Counted from the stretch's first letter, positions 1-8,540 are shown. The stretch is 54,448 bases of DNA from Lachnospiraceae bacterium (GCA_017624835.1 JAGAMG010000041.1:1-54448); one strand, 5' to 3'. The notes: generated by a model from the letters alone, not told the origin. Made by a program: numbers and translations.

Positions 1-57
1 GAAATTCAAAAAAATAGCAAAGGGAGATAAATTACTACATTGTAAAACGAAACCCAA

Positions 58-103
58 AATCGCTACAGACCTTGAATTTAAAGGCTTGTAGCGATTATTT
101 TGT
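58..103 (+). terminator. Stem-loop terminator of a gene upstream of the window
   Basis: A 10-bp perfect inverted repeat (58-67 with 87-96, AATCGCTACA/TGTAGCGATT) is followed by ATTTTGT. It probably ends a transcript entering from the left. The gene it serves is outside the window. Confidence 0.6.
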
Positions 104-125
104 CTATCAAACTGTCAAAGACGGG

Positions 126-177
126 ATTATATCAATTTCTTGTAAATAACACAATTTCAAATGAGAGCAGTAGGAGT
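126..177. repeat. Left copy of a ~51-bp direct repeat flanking the NTase/YhcG cassette
   Basis: This stretch recurs almost identically at 2115-2165. The last ~33 bases, ending in GAGAGCAGTAGGAGT, are exact; the front differs by one indel and one or two bases. The pair encloses the two accessory genes, about 1.99 kb apart. Confidence 0.85.
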
Positions 178-193
178 TCCTTCTTTGAAATAA

Positions 194-222
194 TTGAATA
201 AATCAAATGTCAATAGTATAAT
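194..222 (+). promoter_or_regulatory. Putative sigma-A promoter of the nucleotidyltransferase gene
   Basis: TTGAAT (194-199) and TATAAT (217-222) are separated by 17 bases. The start codon at 286 lies ~57 nt past the expected transcription start and has GAGG at 277-280. The promoter lies just inside the left direct repeat, so the cassette carries its own expression signal. Confidence 0.6.
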
Positions 223-285
223 TGATTTGTTCGGTATGGTTAAATTTTTTAATGAATTGAAATTCAAAGAAAGCAGAGGAATTCT

Positions 286-1359
286 ATGACTAAGCGAAAA
301 GAAATAAATGATAAAATAGTCGAATGGATTACTAATAAAGCAAAACAGGAGTATGCTGATGATATCAGTCTTGTTTTACTTTATGGTTCATATATTAATG
401 GAACAGCAAATAGTAAATCGGATGTAGATTGTTATTATATCCCGAAAACAGAACGTGGATATAAATTAGGCGTAGGTTTTATTATAGATGGCGTTGGATA
501 CGATTTGTTTCCTATATCATGGGAGAGAGTTGCACGAATTGCAGACTTACAGGAATGCTTGTTGCCATTAGTGGGAGATGTTCAAGTAATTTATTGTGGA
601 GATTCGAGCGATTTAGAACATTTTAAAGATATACAATCTAAATTACAAAGCAATCTTGCTAATGACAAATATGTAAAAAGTATCGCTGAAAAGAGATGTC
701 TTGATGCATATAAAATGTGTGAGCAGATGAAGTTGGATTGTAATTTATCAGAGGTTCGTAAAATAGCTGGACATGTAATAATGACACTTGCAGATGCTGT
801 TGCAATATATAATCATGATTATTTTCATTTTGGACTAAAGAAACAGTATGAGAATTTAAAAAGTAATTTCCCTGATATTCCGCGAAATATTGTGACCGGA
901 TATAAGAAAGTAGTTACTTCTTTAAGCGAAAATGATGTAAAAAATAACACTATTGATTTATTAAAGAATGTATGCGATTACATGCATATCACGATAGAAT
1001 CGCAAGTAGATACTATACCCAATAAAGTTATTAAGGCAGAACATGTTAATGCATCTTGGCTTGCTGGATTATATGAAGAAATCAGTTCGACATTTAATAA
1101 AATTTATGTTTGTTGTGAAAATGACAACTATATACTTGCATTTCTTACAGCAGTGTGTTTGCAACGTGAATTAGATGATGCAAAGGAAGCAGGCTGCCCA
1201 TCATATGATTTGTTAAGCTATTATGATTACAGACAGTTAAGTAAATTCGCTGAAAAAACTCGAATGATCGAAACTGATTTTATAGAATTGATTACTAACA
1301 ATGGTGGTATTATCAAGTCATATGAGAATTATGAGCAGTTTATTCAAGCAAGGTTATAA
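286..1359 (+). CDS. Nucleotidyltransferase domain protein
   Basis: 357 aa. Residues 34-48 carry the polymerase-beta-like nucleotidyltransferase signature: GS at 34-35, then G39 and D46-x-D48, with metal-binding aspartates in the spacing seen in MNT/KNTase-type enzymes. The rest is mostly helical and polar and I do not recognise a named subfamily. The family transfers a nucleoside monophosphate to a protein, RNA or small molecule; the substrate cannot be read here. No membrane segment or signal peptide is visible, so it is cytoplasmic. It is AT-richer than later genes and lies inside a direct-repeat-flanked cassette, which fits acquired DNA. It could be an MNT-type antitoxin/toxin-modifying enzyme or an antibiotic-nucleotidyltransferase relative, but no HEPN partner is adjacent. 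Confidence 0.75.
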   Translation: MTKRKEINDKIVEWITNKAKQEYADDISLVLLYGSYINGTANSKSDVDCYYIPKTERGYKLGVGFIIDGVGYDLFPISWERVARIADLQECLLPLVGDVQVIYCGDSSDLEHFKDIQSKLQSNLANDKYVKSIAEKRCLDAYKMCEQMKLDCNLSEVRKIAGHVIMTLADAVAIYNHDYFHFGLKKQYENLKSNFPDIPRNIVTGYKKVVTSLSENDVKNNTIDLLKNVCDYMHITIESQVDTIPNKVIKAEHVNASWLAGLYEEISSTFNKIYVCCENDNYILAFLTAVCLQRELDDAKEAGCPSYDLLSYYDYRQLSKFAEKTRMIETDFIELITNNGGIIKSYENYEQFIQARL

Positions 1360-1377
1360 AATTTAAATATATGTGAA

Positions 1378-2064
1378 TTGATTACCATTGATGATGATTT
1401 GGAGCGACAGTTTTATGAAAACGAGTGCATAAAGGAAAAATGGGATGTCCGAACATTAAGACGGGAAAAAGATGCTGCTTTATTTCTTAGGCTGGCTTCC
1501 AGCAAAGATAAAGAGGGAATATTAGCTCTTGTCCAAAACGGAATTACCTACCAGACGCCAGAGGATGTTATCAAAAGTACTTATACCCTTGATTTCTTAA
1601 ATATTCCACAGATGGCTATGTACAGCGAAGCTGAGCTTGAACAGAAAATCATTGATAATCTGCAACAATTTCTGATGGAACTTGGCAAAGGCTTTACCTT
1701 TGTCGGCAGACAATATCCGATGACAATAAGCAATGTCACTTACCATTGTGATTTGGTATTCTATCACAGAATTTTAAAGTGCTTCGTGCTGATAGACCTT
1801 AAAACAAATGCCGTGAAGCATCGTGATATCGGTCAAATGAATATGTATATGGGATATATTGCAACGGAAGAAAATATGCCAGATGACAATCCGCCGATTG
1901 GCATTATTCTTAGCAAAGAAAAGGATGAACTGCTTGTAGAATATGTCACCTACGGTATGGACAGCAACTTATTCGTTTCAAAATATGAGTTGTATTTGCC
2001 AAATCGGGATGAATTAAAGCGTTTAGTTGACAGAATTATCGAAGAAGATATTCGGCAAGGGTAA
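1378..2064 (+). pseudogene. PDDEXK nuclease, YhcG/DUF1016 family, N-terminally truncated
   Basis: 228 aa that match the C-terminal nuclease part of YhcG/DUF1016 proteins. Recognisable blocks are EDVIKSTYTLDFL, the YSEAELEQKIIDNLQQFLMELG helix region, HCDLVFYH, and the catalytic-type LIDLK followed by HRDIGQMNMY. Full-length family members are roughly 340-380 aa with an N-terminal DUF1016_N domain; that domain is absent and the preceding gene ends only 18 nt upstream. The only upstream initiator is a TTG (1378) without a visible ribosome binding site. The nuclease core reads intact, so a shortened but expressed protein is possible; a gene remnant is more likely. The family is associated with restriction-modification and defence regions. 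Confidence 0.75.
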
Positions 2065-2114
2065 TCAGCGTTATGCGCTTGGTGTCTGCTTCCACAGACT
2101 GTTTACTCACGTAC

Positions 2115-2165
2115 ATTATATCAATTTTTGTTAATAACACAATTTCAAATGAGAGCAGTAGGAGT
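2115..2165. repeat. Right copy of the ~51-bp direct repeat
   Basis: Same orientation as 126-177 and nearly identical to it. It abuts the hairpin at the 3' end of the convergent flavodoxin gene, so the cassette ends exactly where the flavodoxin transcription unit ends. Confidence 0.85.
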
Positions 2166-2192
2166 GGGGGAGGAAATCACTTCCTCCCCCAC
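2164..2192 (-). terminator. Hairpin overlapping the flavodoxin stop codon
   Basis: A perfect 12-bp inverted repeat (GTGGGGGAGGAA / TTCCTCCCCCAC) has a 5-nt loop. It overlaps the last codons and stop of the flavodoxin gene. There is no clear T-run on either strand, so termination would rely on stem strength. Confidence 0.5.
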
Positions 2193-2719
2193 GCAACCAC
2201 ATCTCCAATACTCTCTTTATTACAGAAATCAACCATCCCACCGTAGGTAGACAATAACTGCTTATCTTCCGAGGTTAATTCTTTTTCAGGTTTTTTCAGC
2301 AACATTTTTCGCAACATTCCCATCATGGCTTTATGAACCAGACTGAGTCTGGAATAATCGATTCCTCCTTGCAGGTGAAACAGCGTGATTTTTTCAAGCA
2401 TATCTGCCGGAATCACCTGCGCAATAGCTTCTCTTATGTGGGCTACATTTGCCTGTTCACTGGGACTTGCAAGACCACAGGTGAAAACGGCAATTTTCTT
2501 ATTACATATCAATTCCCAATTTTCCATCAAAAGCTTAATACCGCTTACGCCTCCGGCATAAAGTCCACCGCCGTAAATAATGGTATCGGCATTTTCCAAG
2601 GCAGAAGAAGTTACTTTTTTGCGCTCTATCAAAGGACAGGAAAGGCTTTCTGCAATCCAGGTTGCGTAGCGTGCAGTATGCCCGTATTTGGATTCATAGA
2701 TTACAATTGTATTGTTCAT
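2177..2719 (-). CDS. Flavodoxin-domain protein
   Basis: 180 aa of the flavodoxin/HemG-like fold, binding FMN and shuttling electrons in the cytoplasm. The N-terminal strand and phosphate loop (YESKYGHTARYA, residues 8-19) and the second flavin loop (GGGLYAGG, around 50-57) are clear. The length fits the flavodoxin_5-type group annotated as flavodoxin or protoporphyrinogen-oxidase-like; a haem role is not supported by neighbours. It is divergent from the TetR regulator at 2898, a common arrangement for a regulator controlling its neighbour. It ends convergently against the accessory cassette. Confidence 0.85.
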   Translation of the reverse strand: MNNTIVIYESKYGHTARYATWIAESLSCPLIERKKVTSSALENADTIIYGGGLYAGGVSGIKLLMENWELICNKKIAVFTCGLASPSEQANVAHIREAIAQVIPADMLEKITLFHLQGGIDYSRLSLVHKAMMGMLRKMLLKKPEKELTSEDKQLLSTYGGMVDFCNKESIGDVVAWGRK

Positions 2720-2765
2720 ATCTCATTAGTTCCTTTGCTATATAAATTTATCTAAAATGTCACAG

Positions 2766-2794
2766 TTGCGCCATATGTAATTGTATAGTATACT
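2766..2794 (+). promoter_or_regulatory. Putative promoter of the TetR gene
   Basis: TTGCGC and TATACT are separated by 17 bases. The -10 lies in AGTATACT, a small palindrome that could be an operator in the flavodoxin/TetR divergent region. Confidence 0.4.
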
Positions 2795-2897
2795 GATTAA
2801 AATAAAAATGCAATAGATTCACCGAAAGTGCTACAAAACAAAGGATTTGTGCCAAAAAGTTACGGAGAATGTTTACAATAAAGATGAGGTTAACGAG

Positions 2898-3467
2898 ATG
2901 GAAATTTCGAAAATGAATGGTCATGCCAGACAACGGGAACAGTCAGGGCAAATGATTGAAACTGCTTTGTTTGAATTGTTAAAAGAAAAGGAATATACAC
3001 AGATTTCCGTTTCTGAAATTGTGGAAAAAGCCGGAGTTGCCAGAAGAACCTTTTATCGTTTGTATGATAATAAGGAAGGAGTAATTGAACAATATTTTAG
3101 GCGCTTGTGCAGTGTTTACAAGAATTCCTATACGGCATTAAAAGGCTATGATTTGCAGCAAATAGCCAAGGATTATTTTTCTTTTTGGTATGAGCAGCGG
3201 GAAAGGCTATTGATTTTGCATCAATCCGGGTTAAGCCATATGCTTTATTATGGAATTAACAGTGCCTCCACAGCGGTTATCCGAGGACGCATAGGGGATG
3301 AGGCGTTGTATCAGCTACCGGAGCTGGAATACTTTGCAACTTATTCTGTGGGGGGCTTTATAAATTTACTTTTGTTGTGGATAGAGAAGGGGATGGAAGA
3401 AAATGCGGAGCAGTATTCTAGGCGTGTAGGCAGTGCCATAGAAAAGTTTGTGAAGGAACGTTTATGA
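2898..3467 (+). CDS. TetR/AcrR family transcriptional regulator
   Basis: 189 aa from the ATG at 2898. I prefer that start over a TTG 51 nt upstream because GAGG at 2886-2889 is correctly spaced. The N-terminal helix-turn-helix is typical: ISVSEIVEKAGVARRTFYRLYDNK (about residues 36-59) with the recognition-helix pattern ARRTFYRLY. The C-terminal helical part resembles the clostridial TetR_C_7-like ligand domain. The stop overlaps the hydrolase start (ATGA), so the two are translationally coupled and probably share control. Candidate targets are this operon and the divergent flavodoxin. Confidence 0.88.
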   Translation: MEISKMNGHARQREQSGQMIETALFELLKEKEYTQISVSEIVEKAGVARRTFYRLYDNKEGVIEQYFRRLCSVYKNSYTALKGYDLQQIAKDYFSFWYEQRERLLILHQSGLSHMLYYGINSASTAVIRGRIGDEALYQLPELEYFATYSVGGFINLLLLWIEKGMEENAEQYSRRVGSAIEKFVKERL

Positions 3468-4675
3468 AGAAGAAAGGGAAGGTTATAGCTATGAATATTA
3501 AAGAAAATCATTTTACATGTAAACGGGATGACTTAACAATTCAAGGAATGGAATATCTGCCGGTTGATTTTGATGAAAACAAAAAATATCCGGTTATAAT
3601 TGTAAGTCATGGTTTTACGGGAAATTATACTACAATGGCAGTTTATTGCAGAGAATTTGCAAGAATGGGTTATGTGGCATTTTGCTTTAGTTTTTGTGGA
3701 GGCGGAAGACTAGGGGAAGAGGACTCCACTAAAAGTGAGGGGAAGACTACAGATATGACGATTGCTACTGAGGTGGCAGATTTATGTGCGGTAATAGATT
3801 TGGCAAAAAGTAAAGCCTATGCAGACCCAGAAAATATAATACTGTTAGGAGAAAGTCAGGGGGGATTTGTGTCAGGATTAACCGCTGCAAAATGTGGTGA
3901 TGCAATTAAGAAGCTGATTATGATATATCCTGCACTATGTATTCCCGACCATGCCAGAAGAGGTTGTCTTGGTGGAGGGAGTTACAATCCGCAGAATGTT
4001 CCGGAAACTATTGATTGTGGGGCATCTGTATTGGGGAAGGCATTTCACGATGAGGTAGTTGATATGGATCCTTATTTGGAGCTTGCAGCATACAAAGGCC
4101 CCGTTTTAATTTTACAGGGATTAAATGATACAATTGTGAATTATTCCTATGCAATTAAGGCAAAGGAAAGCTACCGCGAAGGACAATGTCATTTGATGCT
4201 TGTCAGAGATTTAGGTCATGGATTCAATGAAATGCAACAGGAGAGTGCACTTGCAGCTATTAGACAATTCTTGCAAGAAAAGGAAGAAATACTGACGATT
4301 CGTGTAATCATTACCGGGCAGGAGTATGCTAGGGAAGGTGAAGTGCAGAAAAATACTTACTTCTTTACAGGGTATTGTGAAACAGAATATTTTCAGGGAA
4401 CCATTTTGTCGGAAGGCTGTGATGTACAGGAATATCATCCTGAGACGGGATGGGAAATCAGAGCAGAATATACTTTGGTCGGATTAGACTGTAATGGAGA
4501 GAAATGTTCCATACATATCATAAACCAGAGAAAAGGAGAGGATTGGAAGCCTGTTATTAAGACGGATAGTGCCGCACTTAAATGGCTGAATGGTGCTGAC
4601 TTGACAGCAATACTTGAAGGCGGAAGTGGTGGACCAACAGTCAGGATTTTTGCACATACGGAGAGGAAAGTGTAA
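3464..4675 (+). CDS. Alpha/beta hydrolase fused to a C-terminal DUF3237-like domain
   Basis: 403 aa. Residues ~40-272 are a serine alpha/beta hydrolase: oxyanion region SHGFTG (48-53), nucleophile elbow GESQGG with S131, acid D222 (LNDTIV) and H252 (DLGHGF). It resembles acyl-peptide-hydrolase/dienelactone-hydrolase-type esterases; the substrate is unknown. Residues ~278-403 look like a DUF3237 domain (AEYTLVGLDCNGEKCSIHIIN, then KTDSAALKWLNG), which is normally a separate ~150-aa protein, so this is a fusion. No signal peptide is seen. The start overlaps the TetR stop by 4 nt; an internal ATG at 3491 with a good GGGAAGG is an alternative start. Confidence 0.82.
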   Translation: MKKKGKVIAMNIKENHFTCKRDDLTIQGMEYLPVDFDENKKYPVIIVSHGFTGNYTTMAVYCREFARMGYVAFCFSFCGGGRLGEEDSTKSEGKTTDMTIATEVADLCAVIDLAKSKAYADPENIILLGESQGGFVSGLTAAKCGDAIKKLIMIYPALCIPDHARRGCLGGGSYNPQNVPETIDCGASVLGKAFHDEVVDMDPYLELAAYKGPVLILQGLNDTIVNYSYAIKAKESYREGQCHLMLVRDLGHGFNEMQQESALAAIRQFLQEKEEILTIRVIITGQEYAREGEVQKNTYFFTGYCETEYFQGTILSEGCDVQEYHPETGWEIRAEYTLVGLDCNGEKCSIHIINQRKGEDWKPVIKTDSAALKWLNGADLTAILEGGSGGPTVRIFAHTERKV

Positions 4676-4680
4676 GAAAA

Positions 4681-5556
4681 ATGGAGTTTTACCAAATTTA
4701 CAATCCCCTCACAGCACATCCTTTCGAGTGCTCTCAAAACTACATGGAATTCATCCCATGTCATGCCCTAAAACCCTATATAAAATGCTTTTGGGGAACC
4801 CCAAAGCCCATAGTCAGCAAAGTGGAAAATGCGGAAAATCAGGAGAATTCAACTAGGGAAATCATAACACCCGACACTTGCATGGACATTATATTTCGTG
4901 TAAATTTCACTGAAAACAGGATACAAAGCAGCTTTTGTGGAATTGATGACAGGACATTTTCAGGGGGAAGCAAAAATGATAAGGAAGAAGTGATATTCAC
5001 TTTTGGCATACGTTTTTATGCATGGAGTGGAATTCTTTTTGCGGAGGAGTCCATGCGTAACACGCGGAATCAATTTTTTGATGCAGGGTATCATTTTGAC
5101 AAAATAAAAAGAAAAATAGAAGCCATGCTTTTTGATGTGAAGGACATGGAAGAATTGATTGCAGTTTCAGAAAAAATATTGCTTGAACAACTGAAAGAGT
5201 CAAGGAAAAATTCGCTTGTTACGGAAGCCGTTGGTATCATTCTTGCAAATAAAGGCCGATTGCAGGCGGAGCAGCTTTCAAAGGAGTTACATATCAGCAA
5301 TCGTCAATTGGAAAGGGTATTTCAAGAATATATAGGAATATCCCCCAAAAGTTTATCAGCAATGGTTAGGTATCAGTATTTGTGGAATGATATACTTTTT
5401 ACGCCCCAATTTAACATATTGGATGGAGTTCATAAATATGGCTACACAGACCAATCCCATCTGCTCCGTGATTTTAAGAAATTTCATTCTATAAATATTG
5501 CAGAAGCCAAGCGGTATGCAATGAAGGATGTCGCATTTTTACAAGATAAAATATAA
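4681..5556 (+). CDS. AraC family transcriptional regulator
   Basis: 291 aa. The N-terminal part (FIPCHALKPYIKCFWG, then TPDTCMDIIFRV) matches the sensor domain of the DUF6597-containing AraC group. The C-terminal ~100 residues form the double helix-turn-helix: LQAEQLSKELHISNRQLERVF and the second helix pair ending in GYTDQSHLLRDFKKFHSI. It begins 5 nt after the hydrolase stop and may belong to the same transcript. Its own ribosome binding site is poor, which fits coupling. The first ~20 residues may be an upstream extension; M22 is an alternative start. Confidence 0.85.
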   Translation: MEFYQIYNPLTAHPFECSQNYMEFIPCHALKPYIKCFWGTPKPIVSKVENAENQENSTREIITPDTCMDIIFRVNFTENRIQSSFCGIDDRTFSGGSKNDKEEVIFTFGIRFYAWSGILFAEESMRNTRNQFFDAGYHFDKIKRKIEAMLFDVKDMEELIAVSEKILLEQLKESRKNSLVTEAVGIILANKGRLQAEQLSKELHISNRQLERVFQEYIGISPKSLSAMVRYQYLWNDILFTPQFNILDGVHKYGYTDQSHLLRDFKKFHSINIAEAKRYAMKDVAFLQDKI

Positions 5557-5595
5557 TTTTTATATTATTCTGGTAAAAAACAAGGAGGCAGGAAC

Positions 5596-6501
5596 ATGGA
5601 ATTAACATATAAGAAAGCACGAGAGTTTATTTATCGAAATGCCAGACCCATTGATTTAGCAAGATGGCAATATCATTTTGAGGATGGGAAAAAGGAAGAG
5701 GTACTCAAGGTATTAGCATACTATCAAAATGAGGATGGTGGATTTGGGCATGCCCTGGAAGCGGATTCGTGGAATCCCCATTCTACACCGATTCAAACAT
5801 GGACTGCTACGGAAATTTTAAGAGAGATTGGGTTCGCGGATAGAGAACATCCGATTATGCAAGGAATTTTAAAATATCTGGATAGCGGAGCATGCTTTGA
5901 TGGGCATTTCTGGTATGCCAGTATTGTGAGTAACAATGATTATCCACATGCTCCATGGTGGCATACGGAGGAAAGTAGCATCTGGGGTTATAATCCTACA
6001 GCATGTCTTGCGGGATTTGTCATCCGGTTTGCGGACAGGGAAAGTGAGCTTTATGAAAAAGGGTGCCAAATTGCCAGAGAAGCTTTTGAATCTCTTAGGC
6101 AGGAGCATAGAGTGGAAGGAGAAACCCTTTGTTATATCCGGCTTTTGCAATATTGCAGGGAGGCAAATGTAACAAATTTGATAGATTTGGATTGGCTTGA
6201 AGAAAAAATGCGTGAGGCAGTAAAAAAGAATATCTGCCCCCGGAAAGAGGATTGGGAATTCAAATATGTTTGCAGACCTTCCCAATATGTTGAGGGGAAA
6301 GAGTGCATTTTTTATGAAGACAATAAGGAATTGGCAGATTATGAGTGTGAATTTATTGCAAATACCCAGTTGGAGGATGGCTCCTGGAATCTGAATTGGC
6401 AATGGAAGGATTATCCTGAGGAATGGACAATTGCAAGAAATTGGTGGAAGGCGGACAGAGCCATTCATAATTTGTTGTATATGCGGGGAATGGGTGTATA
6501 A
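5596..6501 (+). CDS. Prenyltransferase/squalene-oxidase-repeat-like protein (alpha/alpha toroid)
   Basis: 301 aa with aromatic-rich repeats of the terpene-cyclase-like alpha/alpha toroid: YYQNEDGGFGHALEAD (residues ~43-58) and NTQLEDGSWNLNWQW (~256-270). These QxxDGxF/W motifs are the family mark. No signal peptide or membrane segment. The function in Firmicutes is unclear; it lacks the DxDD motif of squalene-hopene cyclases, so isoprenoid cyclisation is not supported. It has a strong AAGGAGG site. It ends against the GH5 gene at a 22-bp perfect palindrome. Confidence 0.7.
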   Translation: MELTYKKAREFIYRNARPIDLARWQYHFEDGKKEEVLKVLAYYQNEDGGFGHALEADSWNPHSTPIQTWTATEILREIGFADREHPIMQGILKYLDSGACFDGHFWYASIVSNNDYPHAPWWHTEESSIWGYNPTACLAGFVIRFADRESELYEKGCQIAREAFESLRQEHRVEGETLCYIRLLQYCREANVTNLIDLDWLEEKMREAVKKNICPRKEDWEFKYVCRPSQYVEGKECIFYEDNKELADYECEFIANTQLEDGSWNLNWQWKDYPEEWTIARNWWKADRAIHNLLYMRGMGV

Positions 6502-6514
6502 GGTTGTGTATATT

Positions 6515-6564
6515 ATGAGAAGCTGTTGGAGTGTTTCATTACAAACACTCCAACAGCTTCTCAT
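6515..6564. repeat. 22-bp perfect inverted repeat between convergent genes
   Basis: Arms 6515-6536 and 6543-6564 are exact reverse complements with a 6-nt loop. The right arm encodes the last residues of the GH5 gene (YEKLLECL) and its stop. The left arm is a second copy placed in inverse orientation after the toroid gene. It should form a very stable hairpin on either strand, although neither side has a T-run. It probably works as a bidirectional 3'-end structure. Confidence 0.85.
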
Positions 6565-7567
6565 AAATTGACTGATAATGCGTTCCAATAATTCCAAAAT
6601 CCATCTCCTTATAACTCCATACAGCTCTGGAGATACCATGCATCTCAAAGACAGCATGAATATCTTCAAACCAACGTAAGGTTGCCTCAGGACAAGCCTG
6701 GTCGATGACACCATATTCACCACAGTATAATGGAACATCATACTTTTCTGCAATTTCCAAGGCTTCTTGAAAGAATTGTTCAAAGAATTCCTTGCCGCAT
6801 TCCAGATTGGATAAATGTTCAATAGGATATGCATGATGCGGGGCAATCAGGCGGTGTGTTTCATCCAGATAGTGGCTTACAGATTCCGGATAATTTACAC
6901 GAAAATCGGAAGGCATGTTTTCAATCCAACCTGCTGCCTGGTGGGTAAAAATCAAAGGCTCATAACAATGAAAATTGTAGACAATTTTATTATCATAGGG
7001 AGCACCCAACTCTTTTACGGAAATGACACTGTTGTTGCGGGTGCCGCCTAAAATCAGCCATGTATCCGGTGCAATGGCTCGAATTGCTTCAATGGCATGT
7101 TTGGCGATTTCATTCCACTTATCAGCGCAGGAAGGATCTACTACCTCATTCAGCAGTTCAAATGCAACATGCTTGCTGTGCTTACCAAAACGATTTGCCA
7201 GTCTGATCCATAGATTAATAAAACGTTCCTGCAATTGTTCATTGTGGAAAAAATCGGAGGAATAAGCACTGTCATCAAATACATATCCGGCAGTTTTGTG
7301 GAGGTCAAGCACCACATTCAACCCATATTCAAGACACCAGTTGATACCCCGCTCAATATATTCATAACCTTTTTCAATAGGGTTTCCCATTTCATCTTCA
7401 AGTAGTTCAAAATCCACAGGAATACGGATATGGTCAACGCCCATATTGCTAATAAATTCAATATCTTTTTTGACAATGAAGGTGTCCAGATGCTCTTTAT
7501 TTAAATCATGCTGTGATAACCAGCCCCCCAAGTTGATTCCTTTTGTAAAGCCTTCAAATTTTCTCAT
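6539..7567 (-). CDS. Glycoside hydrolase family 5 (cellulase superfamily), intracellular
   Basis: 342 aa TIM-barrel glycosidase. Visible GH5 landmarks are GINLGGWL (10-17), HIRIPVDF (47-54), DLHK (88-91, H90), the acid/base in FELLNEV (E141), NFHCYEP (H200) and the nucleophile in YCGEYG (E284). No signal peptide, so it probably cleaves imported oligosaccharides, as a beta-glucosidase or beta-glucanase-like exo-enzyme. GH5 covers many activities and I cannot name the linkage. Translation starts behind GGAGGG. The AraC gene at 7725 is divergent and is a candidate regulator. Confidence 0.9.
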   Translation of the reverse strand: MRKFEGFTKGINLGGWLSQHDLNKEHLDTFIVKKDIEFISNMGVDHIRIPVDFELLEDEMGNPIEKGYEYIERGINWCLEYGLNVVLDLHKTAGYVFDDSAYSSDFFHNEQLQERFINLWIRLANRFGKHSKHVAFELLNEVVDPSCADKWNEIAKHAIEAIRAIAPDTWLILGGTRNNSVISVKELGAPYDNKIVYNFHCYEPLIFTHQAAGWIENMPSDFRVNYPESVSHYLDETHRLIAPHHAYPIEHLSNLECGKEFFEQFFQEALEIAEKYDVPLYCGEYGVIDQACPEATLRWFEDIHAVFEMHGISRAVWSYKEMDFGIIGTHYQSIYEKLLECL

Positions 7568-7649
7568 TTTGCTATCCCTCCGTTATAAATTACGTTTGCT
7601 TCTATTAAAAGTAATAACATGATAGGATGCTGAATATATATTGCGTTTG

Positions 7650-7678
7650 TTGTATTTTTATGGTAAATGTGTCATAAT
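7650..7678 (+). promoter_or_regulatory. Putative promoter of the AraC gene at 7725
   Basis: TTGTAT and CATAAT are separated by 17 bases, in the divergent region between the GH5 and AraC genes. Confidence 0.4.
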
Positions 7679-7724
7679 CATATATACTTTTAGTGAAGTA
7701 ATTTGATGGAAAGATGTGGACAAA

Positions 7725-8477
7725 ATGAAAAAGGAATTTGTATATAAAGAATTTTTAAGAAAAGAAGAAAATATATTGAGAGCTCCCTACAATCCTGAAC
7801 TGGAATTTTATGCTGTGATTAAGTCCGGTGATATCAAAAAGACCAGAGCATTATGTGAAGAACCTTTGACCAAGAAGAAGGGATTGGGAGTCCTTTCCCA
7901 TAATCCATTACAGAATATGCGCTATCATTTTGCAATAACCATTGCCCTGATAGCAAGATATTGTATTGAGGGTGGCATGGATGTGTCTACCTCATATGCT
8001 CTTAGTGATTTTTATATTCAAAAGGCAGATGTCTGTAATAGTCTCGATGAACTGGATTATTTGCATCAAAAAGCGGCTCTGGAATATGCAACTCACATGC
8101 ATAAGCTGCGAAAGCATAAGATATCCTCCATCCATATAGTGAAATGTATTGAGTATATACAAGATAATTTACATACCAGAATAACGATTGACGAGCTTGC
8201 AGAGTATGTGGAGTTAAATAGGTCCTATTTATCTAAACTATTCAAAAAAGAGACAGGCGTATCAGCCAGCGAATATATCAAACAACTGAAAATAGATGCG
8301 GCAAAAAATATGCTTATCTATTCCAATTTCACACCCTCTGAAATTGCATGTATTCTGGCGTTTGCTGACCAGAGCCATTTTACCGAAGTGTTTCGACAAA
8401 TGGTAGGTGTTACCCCCAAAAAGTATCAGTCCATGCACTTGCGTGAGATTTCTTTGAAGCAAAAAGATTTCTTGTAG
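7725..8477 (+). CDS. AraC family transcriptional regulator
   Basis: 250 aa from the ATG at 7725; a GTG three codons upstream is an alternative. The N-terminal ~140 residues have the layout of the YSIRK/Rgg-like 'AraC without cupin' group (phospho-sensor-like helices, NMRYHFAITIALIARYCIEGGM). The C-terminal ~100 residues are the double HTH: ITIDELAEYVELNRSYLSKLFKKETGVSASEYI and ACILAFADQSHFTEVFRQMVGVTPKKY. It is divergent from GH5 and probably controls it. Confidence 0.87.
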   Translation: MKKEFVYKEFLRKEENILRAPYNPELEFYAVIKSGDIKKTRALCEEPLTKKKGLGVLSHNPLQNMRYHFAITIALIARYCIEGGMDVSTSYALSDFYIQKADVCNSLDELDYLHQKAALEYATHMHKLRKHKISSIHIVKCIEYIQDNLHTRITIDELAEYVELNRSYLSKLFKKETGVSASEYIKQLKIDAAKNMLIYSNFTPSEIACILAFADQSHFTEVFRQMVGVTPKKYQSMHLREISLKQKDFL

Positions 8478-8510
8478 TGTCTTCGCACGTAAGATTCCCA
8501 CGATTTTTCA

Positions 8511-8540
8511 TTGACACACCCCCGCTTCCTAATCTATAAT
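8511..8540 (+). promoter_or_regulatory. Consensus sigma-A promoter of the ABC-F gene
   Basis: TTGACA (8511-8516) and TATAAT (8535-8540) are both perfect hexamers with an 18-base spacer. Transcription should start near 8547, ~235 nt before the ABC-F start codon. Confidence 0.85.

Noticed and set aside
5869-6846. 325-codon minus-strand ORF across the toroid and GH5 genes
   Set aside because: It overlaps two well-supported genes, has no family match, and its composition is that of an antisense frame.
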